From positions 1 to 16,519 of the forward strand of contig PBUZ01000047.1 of assembly GCA_002728035.1 (NCBI GenBank): DNA of 16,519 bases. Reading direction: 5' to 3'. A program made the translations under genes and the position numbers. How positions within the stretch are numbered: the first letter of the stretch is position 1; the number at the start of each line of letters is the position of its first letter. The notes under the pieces are model-generated. The model was not told where the DNA came from, searched no databases, and saw only the letters and a program-made list of their open reading frames with translations. Shown here one piece after another: positions 1 through 6,089 of this stretch. This stretch comes from Methanobacteriota archaeon. Lineage in GTDB: Archaea; Thermoplasmatota; Poseidoniia; Poseidoniales; Poseidoniaceae.

Positions 1-306
1 AACACGGAAGTTACCTGCGAGACCGATGTAACAACAACGACCAACCTCTGATTGAATGAGATAGATTCCAGCCCCCAATGGATAGTTCATTTCACCCGCT
101 TGTATAAAGGGGGTGAACCGTAGTGGATTACCAATCTCAGAGGTCGGGACCAAGTCGGATGCTTGACGAAGTTGGTTTCGCAATTGAATCTGCACTTCTC
201 GAGATTGAGGCAGGCGAATCGCTTCCTCAAGTTCACCCGATAACTCCCAAATCCGGTTGATTGAAGCATCTGGAAAAAGACGCAAGGGGTGATCTAGCCT
301 CGCCAT
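1..306 (-). CDS. GIY-YIG domain protein, N-terminal part (cut by window start)
   Basis: An open frame runs from an ATG at 304-306 to the window edge with no stop, giving 102 residues. Near its visible end it carries the start of a GIY-YIG domain: G80-I81-Y82 in LGAGIYLIQ, then Y93-I94-G95 in CYIGLAGN, ten residues apart, the usual spacing of the two signature strands. GIY-YIG domains are metal-dependent nuclease folds found in UvrC, homing endonucleases, restriction enzymes and mobile elements. The catalytic Arg and Glu lie beyond the edge, so activity cannot be judged. The roughly 78 residues before the motif are rich in Glu, Gln and Arg and partly helical-looking; I do not recognise them. 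UvrC is unlikely because its GIY-YIG motif sits very near the N-terminus. The start is supported by an AT-rich TATA-like element about 25 bases upstream and no Shine-Dalgarno. The next gene upstream is on the same strand but 192 bases away. Confidence 0.72.
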   Translation of the reverse strand, partial: MARLDHPLRLFPDASINRIWELSGELEEAIRLPQSREVQIQLRNQLRQASDLVPTSEIGNPLRFTPFIQAGEMNYPLGAGIYLIQSEVGRCCYIGLAGNFRV

Positions 307-326
307 TGAATTGACTGTGTAGCGTG

Positions 327-336
327 TCTATTTTAG
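327..336 (-). promoter_or_regulatory. TATA-like element for the GIY-YIG gene
   Basis: On the minus strand this reads CTAAAATAGA, centred about 25 bases before the ATG at 306. That distance fits an archaeal TATA box driving a leaderless transcript, and no Shine-Dalgarno is seen between it and the start. Assignment is by position and composition only. Confidence 0.4.
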
Positions 337-374
337 TGCCTCGGCAAATGAAATAATCGATTTAGGCCATTCGC

Positions 375-396
375 ATGGGTCTACCCCAATACCCAT
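375..396. repeat. Inverted repeat ATGGGT-N10-ACCCAT
   Basis: A perfect 6-base inverted repeat with a 10-base spacer lies in the 192-base gap between the stop of the oxidoreductase gene (499) and the start of the GIY-YIG gene (306). It could be an operator half-site pair upstream of the GIY-YIG gene or a weak hairpin after the oxidoreductase. A second inverted repeat, ATGCGA (458-463) and TCGCAT (490-495), lies closer to the oxidoreductase stop. No T-run follows either, so I do not call a terminator. I see nothing else in this gap, and no tRNA-like fold. Confidence 0.3.
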
Positions 397-498
397 TGAA
401 ACGGAATCTGATTTTCAAAGGGATTTCAGTGCGTCCTTTGATAGGCTACCCTTGTGTATGCGACCATTCGAAAGGCGGTTCCCTTCTGTTCGCATGCT

Positions 499-1482
499 TT
501 AGGTCTTCAATTCGATACGAACACCTTCGTCTTTGAGCGTTTCAATGACCTTGTGAATGACTTCAGAGGGAAGGTCTTCTGGAGGATGGATGCCCTCGGT
601 GAAAAGTTCCTGTTGGCTCCAAGCGACCACACACGCAAAGGTGACCAAACCGGTGGTCCTGGCCATGCTTGAATCTCCATCCTTGCCCCGATCCTCAACG
701 GTCCAAACACGCGTTTCCCCACCCGCTTCCACGCGAACCTCCATCCAGGTAAATTCGTCACGTTGAGGGTCAAAGCGCCATGCGTCAACGAGTTCCTCTG
801 GGTTGAGTGTTGTGTTCTGATAGCGCTGGATATGACCGGGCCAACGAACGGTGTATTCGCCTATGGTGTTGGCTGGTATGTTGATGAGCGAGCGCAGCCC
901 GTCGGTCAGGAAGGCTTCCATGGCTCTCCCGTTGGCGTCGATACCGTGAAGTTCCGACATCGCGGGTACCACCGCGATGCTTCCGTCTCGAATCACCCGT
1001 GCAGGGCGCGTGTACTCGGCGATGACATCGTGCGGAGAAAACGGTGCCATGTAGGACCACTCATCGTCAGGCTGTGAGGGGTTTCCGCCCACCTTGATGC
1101 TCACGTTGTCAAGGTGGCCGAATTCACGGTGGGCAAGGGCGACCAACATGTTCGAGAGCCCAGGAGCGATGCCGACGTCCCAAAGGACGGTGCTGCTGCC
1201 TTCAGGCAACCGGTCAGGGGTTGTTTCACTGAAGGAGAGGTCAACGATGCGATGGCCGTGGGGATGAAGCGTTTGCAAGACGCTGTGGCCGATGTCGCCG
1301 GGGACCATGTTCACGATCAAATCAGCGGCGCTGTGGTCGGCGGCTGCGGCGTCGAGCAGATGGAAGGTGGCCGGCGTATCCCGAGGAGTGATGTCAAAGA
1401 GATGGACTTCAAAGCCCGCCTCGCACAGTTTACGGGTCACGAAGGAACCAACCAAACCGCCACCAAGGCAGTGAATCCTCAT
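499..1482 (-). CDS. Saccharopine dehydrogenase / lysine 6-dehydrogenase-like oxidoreductase
   Basis: A 327-residue soluble protein with an N-terminal Rossmann fold: the dinucleotide-binding glycine motif GGGLVG is at residues 7-12 and an Asp (D30, VHLFD) ends strand 2, suggesting NAD(H) over NADP(H). The segment DVGIAPGLSNML (102-113) is the conserved turn of the saccharopine-dehydrogenase superfamily. The C-terminal domain has GGNP (132-135), an FSPHDVIAEYTRPA stretch (148-161) and a late RTTGLVTF...GIHPPE region (275-302), as in lysine 6-dehydrogenases and carboxynorspermidine-synthase relatives. Those enzymes oxidise or reductively build imines at amino groups of lysine or polyamines; the exact substrate here cannot be read from sequence. 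Family assignment is firm, specificity is inference. It is transcribed away from the NTF2-like gene with 103 bases between them, and its start at 1482 places the glycine motif at the expected distance from the N-terminus. Confidence 0.82.
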   Translation of the reverse strand: MRIHCLGGGLVGSFVTRKLCEAGFEVHLFDITPRDTPATFHLLDAAAADHSAADLIVNMVPGDIGHSVLQTLHPHGHRIVDLSFSETTPDRLPEGSSTVLWDVGIAPGLSNMLVALAHREFGHLDNVSIKVGGNPSQPDDEWSYMAPFSPHDVIAEYTRPARVIRDGSIAVVPAMSELHGIDANGRAMEAFLTDGLRSLINIPANTIGEYTVRWPGHIQRYQNTTLNPEELVDAWRFDPQRDEFTWMEVRVEAGGETRVWTVEDRGKDGDSSMARTTGLVTFACVVAWSQQELFTEGIHPPEDLPSEVIHKVIETLKDEGVRIELKT

Positions 1483-1585
1483 GATTTCACGTTGAACATA
1501 CGGGACTCAAAGGTTCCTGTCCTCCGTTATCCGCTCATGGATGATGGAGGGAGTGATTATGTGGTTGGGGCGCTGACGATGTTGT

Positions 1586-1930
1586 ATGAGCATCCTTGCC
1601 GTGTATGAAGAAGCCTTTGAATCAGGAAATAAAGAACAACTTGACGCCGTCATTCACGATGACTGCAAATTCTACCCGCACGTCGGGGGCGCCGTCATGA
1701 CCAAGAGCGATATCATGGCCTTTGCAGGCACCGGGGCTGTTCGTACCGAATCCCATCGCATCCTGTTTGAGAACGACGAAGTTGGTGTCGGTCATTCAAT
1801 CGCTCACTTCGCCAACGGTTCAACCTCAGAAGCCGTGTTGGCCTTCTACCGGTTCCAGGACGGGAAGATCATCCATGTTGAAACGGGTGCGACACCGCTG
1901 AGCGATGATTACCAACTCATCGGCCAGTGA
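1586..1930 (+). CDS. Small NTF2-like / SnoaL-like protein
   Basis: A 114-residue protein with the NTF2/SnoaL cone-fold pattern: an N-terminal helix (residues 2-23, with LAVYEEAFESGNKEQLDAVI-like spacing), then DDCKFYPHVGG (25-35), a helix after MTKSDIMAFAG, and long beta strands ending in AVLAFYRFQDGKIIHVET (83-100). The FxxGKI...V strand pair is typical of SnoaL-like proteins, which bind small hydrophobic molecules or act as isomerases, hydrolases or partner subunits. No catalytic Asp-His pair can be assigned confidently. No Shine-Dalgarno precedes the ATG; an AT-rich stretch at 1554-1562 is centred 28 bases upstream. It converges on the polyprenol kinase-like gene with 53 bases between stop codons. 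Its divergence from the lysine-dehydrogenase-like gene may mean joint regulation, but this is only suggestive. Confidence 0.75.
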   Translation: MSILAVYEEAFESGNKEQLDAVIHDDCKFYPHVGGAVMTKSDIMAFAGTGAVRTESHRILFENDEVGVGHSIAHFANGSTSEAVLAFYRFQDGKIIHVETGATPLSDDYQLIGQ

Positions 1931-1983
1931 TGAGATCCTTGACCTCGGGTGGCATTGCAAACAAGGCTCACCAAAAACCTGTT

Positions 1984-2661
1984 CTATAGAATTGGTCCAA
2001 GGTGCACGCCCAGCAGTAAAACAGCCGTGGCGCAAACCGTGATCAGGATGTTGTCATCGATGGGACCGTATTCGTAGCGTTCAACGAAGGTGGCCACCGT
2101 CGCAGCGATGAGGCCCCAGACCGGGAGGCTCGGGTCGCCGGCTCCAGCGGCAAACCATCCCAGTGGCGCACTGACCAGAAACATAAACACGTTGCCGATG
2201 GGGCTCTTGGAACGCTTTCTCACCACGGCGTTTCTCACCACGCCGGTTATCCCATCACCAAAGGCCATGAACAACGAGGGCACAATCGCCAACCAGGGGT
2301 CGCCCACCAACCACCAAATGAAGGAGATGGACATCCACCACATCAGCCCGAATTTCACGTCGTTTTGATTTTGCTCGGTCTGGAACCAATGCATGACGAT
2401 GCCCGCCTTGTGGGAGGCGTAGAGCATGGCGGTGAGGAGGATACCACTGACCATCGGGTACCAAACATCGGTGAACAGAAAGGGGACGCTCAGAGAGCCC
2501 ACGCCTCCAGCGAACATGTGAACGATTTTCCGGTTGTAGTAGACGGCACGAATGTGCTCCATACCGCGATTGACCATCATCGTGTACGGCAGTTTGGTAG
2601 CCCAGAGCACCAACACCACATAGACGCCCATGCCCGCGGCTGCAGCGAGTTGGTTGGCCAT
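1984..2661 (-). CDS. Dolichol/phytol kinase-type polyprenol kinase, integral membrane
   Basis: A 225-residue, very hydrophobic protein with about six or seven membrane segments. It has the family marks of the CTP-dependent polyprenol kinases and the related CDP-diglyceride synthases: N43-R44-K45-xx-H48 (NRKIVHMFAGG) on a cytosolic loop after the first helix, the G135-D136-G137 nucleotide/metal motif (MAFGDGITGVV), a basic stretch (RKRSKSPIGN) after it, and a closing E194...I201-D202-D203-N204 (ERYEYGPIDDN). These enzymes phosphorylate dolichol, phytol, geranylgeraniol or similar lipids, which in archaea would serve N-glycosylation carriers or recycling of isoprenoid lipids; the lipid here is not known. 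I chose the ATG at 2661 rather than one 25 codons upstream because GAGGAG (2670-2675) lies 8 bases before it and the upstream extension is not membrane-like. It is divergent from trxB with 103 bases between starts. Confidence 0.82.
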   Translation of the reverse strand: MANQLAAAAGMGVYVVLVLWATKLPYTMMVNRGMEHIRAVYYNRKIVHMFAGGVGSLSVPFLFTDVWYPMVSGILLTAMLYASHKAGIVMHWFQTEQNQNDVKFGLMWWMSISFIWWLVGDPWLAIVPSLFMAFGDGITGVVRNAVVRKRSKSPIGNVFMFLVSAPLGWFAAGAGDPSLPVWGLIAATVATFVERYEYGPIDDNILITVCATAVLLLGVHLGPIL

Positions 2662-2669
2662 GTCGGGGG

Positions 2670-2675
2670 CTCCTC
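2670..2675 (-). promoter_or_regulatory. Ribosome binding site deciding the start of the polyprenol kinase gene
   Basis: The minus strand reads GAGGAG followed by 8 bases and then ATG at 2661. This is a good Shine-Dalgarno and argues for the internal start over the longer open frame beginning at 2736. Confidence 0.55.
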
Positions 2676-2764
2676 TGCAGGGTATCTCTATGTTTTTGCT
2701 GACCAAGGGACTCTCGGGCGAATCTTCAAACACCACCGTTCCTCACCGACGCTTGGAGAGTCAC

Positions 2765-3694
2765 ATGTCCGAAGTACGAAACGTCATCATCATCGGTTCA
2801 GGACCTGCTGGCTACACCGCTGGACTTTACGCAGGACGAGCCATGCTCAAACCCTTGATGTTCGCAGGTTACATGTCCGGGGGGCAGTTGATGTTGACCA
2901 GCGACATCGAAAATTTCCCCGGCTATCCCGAAGGCATTGCTGGTCCCGAGATGATGATGCAACTTCGGGAACAAGCCGAGCGTTTTGGTCTTGAAGTTGA
3001 GGACAAGAACGTTGACGAAGTGGACTTGAGCGAACGCCCCTACAAGGTGATGGTCGAGGGCGAGACCTTCTTGACGCATTCCATCATCGTCTGTACCGGC
3101 GCTGAATCGCTGTGGCTTGATGCGCCCGGTGAAGCTGAACAAAAAGGACGAGGGATTTCCACCTGTGCCACCTGCGACGGGGCATTCTTCCGAGACGAAC
3201 ATGTTCTGGTCATCGGAGGCGGTGATTCCGCTTGTGAGGAAGCCACCTTCCTCACTCGATTTGCGAGCAAGGTCACGCTCATCCATCGACGGGACGTGTT
3301 CAAGGCCTCCACCATCATGTACGAGCGAGCGGTCAACAACCCGAAAATCGAGATCCGCACCTTCCGTCAAATCAAAGAGTGGCTTTCCGACGAGAAAGGT
3401 CTCAGCGGAGCCGTGCTTGAAAACACGCAAGACGGGACCACGGAAACCATCGAAGCCACAGGGGCCTTCATCGCCATTGGGCACACGCCCATCACCGATT
3501 TCCTCGGCGGACAGGTGGAGACCGACGAGAACGGCTACATCCTTCACAAAGAGCACACCATGACCTCGGTTCCCGGTGTGTTCGCCGCCGGCGATGTGGT
3601 TGACACGCGCTACAAACAGGCCATTACCGCTGCTGGAATGGGTTGCTCGGCCGCCATCGATGTCGAAAAATGGCTTGAAGACAACGTTCATTGA
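2765..3694 (+). CDS. trxB: Thioredoxin reductase (NADPH, FAD)
   Basis: A 309-residue protein of the low-molecular-weight thioredoxin reductase family, which passes electrons from NADPH through FAD to thioredoxin in the cytosol. In order: FAD-binding GSGPAG (11-16), the FAD-domain segment GGQL...ENFPGYPEGI (39-58), the redox-active CATC disulfide (134-137) followed by DGAFF, NADPH-binding GGGDSA (151-156), the phosphate-binding HRR (174-176), and the second FAD motif GVFAAGDV (271-278) with a late AAGMG helix. All key residues are present and the length is normal, so it should be active. The start at 2765 gives a standard N-terminus and has GGAG at 2755-2758 six bases upstream; the open frame extends further upstream but antisense to the divergent gene. 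It begins the plus-strand run and is followed 39 bases later by the rhodanese fusion, a pairing that may reflect thiol or persulfide chemistry. Confidence 0.95.
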   Translation: MSEVRNVIIIGSGPAGYTAGLYAGRAMLKPLMFAGYMSGGQLMLTSDIENFPGYPEGIAGPEMMMQLREQAERFGLEVEDKNVDEVDLSERPYKVMVEGETFLTHSIIVCTGAESLWLDAPGEAEQKGRGISTCATCDGAFFRDEHVLVIGGGDSACEEATFLTRFASKVTLIHRRDVFKASTIMYERAVNNPKIEIRTFRQIKEWLSDEKGLSGAVLENTQDGTTETIEATGAFIAIGHTPITDFLGGQVETDENGYILHKEHTMTSVPGVFAAGDVVDTRYKQAITAAGMGCSAAIDVEKWLEDNVH

Positions 3695-3733
3695 AGCCGT
3701 TTCCTTGATGAAGACCGTCGGTTTGGCCGTGTC

Positions 3734-4903
3734 ATGGTTGATGTCGTACGGCATGCTCGTCACATCAGTCTCCCAAATGTTGGTGTGGAAGGTCAACAGC
3801 GCCTCAAGGCATCCAGCGTACTCATTGTTGGAGCAGGCGGTTTGGGCTCTCCCGTGGCCATGTACCTCGCAGCAGCAGGGGTTGGGCGAATTGGACTGAT
3901 CGACGATGATGCGGTTGACATCAGCAACCTCCAACGCCAAATTCTTCACGCAACCGAAGATGTGGGCAAGGCCAAGGTAGCGTCTGCTCGAGCAACACTC
4001 AACAGCATTGATCCAGGAATCAAGGTTGAAACAATGCAGACACGCCTCCATCCAGGCAACGCCATGGAACTCTTGGAAGGTTGGGATATCGTCGTTGACG
4101 GAACCGATAACTTGCCGACCCGCTACCTGATCGATGATACGTGTGCGCTGCTCGGCCTGCCGTGGGTTTACGGCTCGGTGTTTCGCTTTGAAGGCCAAGT
4201 TTCGCTCTTCAACCATGAAGGGGGCCCCTGTTATCGAGATCTGTTTCCAGAGCCGCCCCCTCCTGAGGCGGTCCCCTCCTGTGCAGAGGCGGGTGTCTTT
4301 GGCGTGCTGCCCGGCCTGGTTGGGACATTGCAAGCCACCGAGGCGATCAAAGTTCTTCTCGGCCTCGAGGCTTCACTTTCCGGTGCTCTGCTCCTCTACG
4401 ATGCAACATCCATGACGTTCACCACCCTGCGCTTTGAGCGTGACCCCAAGCGCCCCCCTGTGGTCGATTTGGCGATGGTGGCTGCGATGCAGAGTGAAGA
4501 AGCCTGGTGCATGCCCCCTCAGAGGAAACCCGTGGAGCCGCAAGAACAAAAATCCGCATACGCTCAACAGGAGAACATGTTCAAGCAAATCTCGATGGCT
4601 GAAGTCCTTGAGCGGCGTGCGGATGGATGGGAACCCTTCATCCTCGATGTGCGCTCCGATAACGAGCACCAAGAAGTGCGTGTTGAGGGCTTCAATCTTC
4701 ACATACCTCACAGTCATGTGCTCACGGTTATCGAACAATTACCAAAGAAAACCGACATACTCATTCACTGCAAGAGCGGTATGCGGTCGCAGTTGGCGGC
4801 CATTGAGCTCATCAAAGCCGGTTGGGTCGCCGACCGACTGTACAACCTCGAGGGTGGCATCATGGCATGGCACGCAATGGCTCCAGAGGACATCGTCTCT
4901 TGA
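3734..4903 (+). CDS. moeB: MoeB/ThiF family E1-like adenylyltransferase with C-terminal rhodanese (MoeZ/MOCS3 type)
   Basis: A 389-residue two-domain protein. Residues 1-240 are an E1-like enzyme that adenylates the C-terminal Gly-Gly of a small beta-grasp sulfur carrier (MoaD, ThiS, CysO or an archaeal SAMP). Visible are RHI (9-11), ATP-binding GAGGLG (33-38), IDDDAVDISNLQRQ (56-69), GTDN (123-126) and the cysteine C183 in PSCAEAG. Residues about 285-389 are a rhodanese: ILDVRSDNEH (303-312) and the active-site loop CKSGMRS starting at C346, which can carry a persulfide to make the thiocarboxylate. The CYRDLFPEPPPP segment (166-177) resembles mycobacterial and cyanobacterial MoeZ. The two zinc-binding CxxC pairs of E. 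coli MoeB are absent: the first reads CYRD and no second pair is seen. The start gives the usual short lead before RHI. Which carrier it serves cannot be told, as none is in the window. Confidence 0.92.
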   Translation: MVDVVRHARHISLPNVGVEGQQRLKASSVLIVGAGGLGSPVAMYLAAAGVGRIGLIDDDAVDISNLQRQILHATEDVGKAKVASARATLNSIDPGIKVETMQTRLHPGNAMELLEGWDIVVDGTDNLPTRYLIDDTCALLGLPWVYGSVFRFEGQVSLFNHEGGPCYRDLFPEPPPPEAVPSCAEAGVFGVLPGLVGTLQATEAIKVLLGLEASLSGALLLYDATSMTFTTLRFERDPKRPPVVDLAMVAAMQSEEAWCMPPQRKPVEPQEQKSAYAQQENMFKQISMAEVLERRADGWEPFILDVRSDNEHQEVRVEGFNLHIPHSHVLTVIEQLPKKTDILIHCKSGMRSQLAAIELIKAGWVADRLYNLEGGIMAWHAMAPEDIVS

Positions 4904-4980
4904 AGCCCCGTCGGTTTCATCACCACGAAGAACACCACATGGCCTGTGTTTGCGGGGGAGAGGTTGAAAGGCGTATCTTT

Positions 4981-5003
4981 CCTCCTTTCATTACGGAGGG
5001 GAG
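4981..5003 (+). promoter_or_regulatory. Strong ribosome binding site inside a small inverted repeat
   Basis: GGAGGGGAG (4995-5003) stands just before the GTG start at 5007. CCTCC (4981-4985) is its exact complement, nine bases upstream, so the ribosome site could fold into a short hairpin. The Shine-Dalgarno itself is clear and supports the GTG start; the folding is speculative. Confidence 0.45.
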
Positions 5004-5006
5004 ACT

Positions 5007-6089
5007 GTGCCGAGCATCATCATCGCTGATGAAAACGAAGGACGCCGTAATTTATTGGCGAACACGTTTGAGCGGGAAGGCTACGATGTGACGCGACTGA
5101 GCACGCTTGGCCAAGCAGAGGCAACAGCCCCTGCCGTCCTTCCTGATGTAGTGTTGATGGAAGGCGATTGGTCCCAAGGCAGTGCTTTGGACACCTGCCA
5201 AACCATGAACGGTCAACCCAAGTTCCGAACGGCGACCAGGGTGGTTTTGCTTTCAAGGACCACTGCACCTGATTTTCTTTCCTCTGCCGCATCGGCAGGT
5301 GTTGCTGAAGTGATTGGAAAACCCGTGGACATGAACCAACTTCTTGCTCAGATCGCCCGACACGCAGCCAAACAATTCGTGCCTCCGCCCGCAGAAATCG
5401 CAAGCCCTCAAGCGGGTACCTTTGGAGGACAACGTTTCGATGTTGGTATGACCATGAACGACAGCCAGTGGGCGCTTCCCATGTTGCGTCGTTTGGTGGA
5501 AGCGGGGAACATCGATGACGACTTTATGGCCTCGATCCGTGAAGAAATGGGTGAGGAGGTTGTTGTTGACGAAGAAGGGGCACTGCGTTCAGAAGGGTTG
5601 ACCACCATGGTGCGTTTGGCCCTCAACCGTTTGGTGGGCAGTGGTCCACCGGAAGAAGATGACAAATCCGACATTGCTGAAGCGGAAACACCTTCGCAAG
5701 TGCCGAAGTTTTCCGACCTCAACAAGGGGGCAACGTTGGGCGAGGGCGCAACTTCGTCATTGAAACATCGAGGCATGGGAAATTCGATGGAAGACATTCT
5801 CGAGAAACAGGCCGAAGACATTGCCAACGAAGTGGAGCGCAACATGGACGGTATTCTCTCGGAACAGCCCGATTACATTTCACTTCTTGAGGAGCATGAA
5901 CAGGTCCCCATCGACCCCGAAACGCTCGAGTTGACCCGCTTGACAGCCCAAGTAACTCAAGACTTACTTAACCTGCTTCAACGGCCGGGCGCCCTTTCTG
6001 ACCTGACGTTGTTAACGCAAGTTGAAGATGCAACCAAAATGAATGCCGATGTTCTTGATGCTCTTCCTGCAAAGGAGGAGGAAGAGTGA
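5007..6089 (+). CDS. Degenerate receiver-domain protein with long acidic C-terminal region
   Basis: A 360-residue protein. Residues 1-120 look like a response-regulator receiver: IIIADEN (4-10) supplies the acidic pair, VVLLSR (79-84) the Ser/Thr position, and IGKPVD (103-108) the conserved Lys (K105). At the phospho-acceptor site the sequence is PDVVLMEGDW, with Glu (E52) where Asp is expected. Glu cannot be phosphorylated in the normal way and may mimic the active state, so this is probably a signal-independent or binding-only receiver. Residues 121-360 hold no DNA-binding or enzymatic domain that I know: there is a helical stretch (150-215), a polar linker, and an acidic helical tail with MEDILEKQAEDIANEVERNM (261-280) and a C-terminal run of four Glu. 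Starts with GTG after a strong Shine-Dalgarno and overlaps the MFS gene by GTGA, so the two are probably co-translated. No histidine kinase is nearby. Confidence 0.8.
   Translation: MPSIIIADENEGRRNLLANTFEREGYDVTRLSTLGQAEATAPAVLPDVVLMEGDWSQGSALDTCQTMNGQPKFRTATRVVLLSRTTAPDFLSSAASAGVAEVIGKPVDMNQLLAQIARHAAKQFVPPPAEIASPQAGTFGGQRFDVGMTMNDSQWALPMLRRLVEAGNIDDDFMASIREEMGEEVVVDEEGALRSEGLTTMVRLALNRLVGSGPPEEDDKSDIAEAETPSQVPKFSDLNKGATLGEGATSSLKHRGMGNSMEDILEKQAEDIANEVERNMDGILSEQPDYISLLEEHEQVPIDPETLELTRLTAQVTQDLLNLLQRPGALSDLTLLTQVEDATKMNADVLDALPAKEEEE
6072..6078 (+). promoter_or_regulatory. Ribosome binding site for the MFS gene within the preceding coding region
   Basis: AAGGAGG lies 7 bases before the GTG at 6086, inside the Lys-Glu-rich last codons of the receiver gene. 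With the GTGA start/stop overlap it supports reinitiation or independent loading at the MFS start. Confidence 0.55.

Noticed and set aside
1..306. UvrC as the identity of the edge GIY-YIG gene
   Set aside because: In UvrC the GIY-YIG motif is within the first 20 or so residues, while here it begins at residue 80.
307..498. Possible tRNA or small RNA in the largest gap
   Set aside because: I could not build a cloverleaf, no T-loop-like GGTTC...CC is placed properly, and only short inverted repeats are present.
454..672. Plus-strand frame at the 3' end of the lysine-dehydrogenase-like gene
   Set aside because: Antisense to a gene with clear motifs and shows no protein-like features.
2798..4333. 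Long minus-strand open frame of 511 codons opposite trxB and the MoeZ-like gene
   Set aside because: It spans two well-supported genes and their gap, has no recognisable motif and an unnatural Gly/His/Cys-rich composition, so it is an antisense shadow.
4939..5091. Small plus-strand frame with a CVCGG motif before the receiver-like gene
   Set aside because: Most of it overlaps the receiver gene out of frame, there is no ribosome site, and the single CxC is not enough to suggest a zinc protein.
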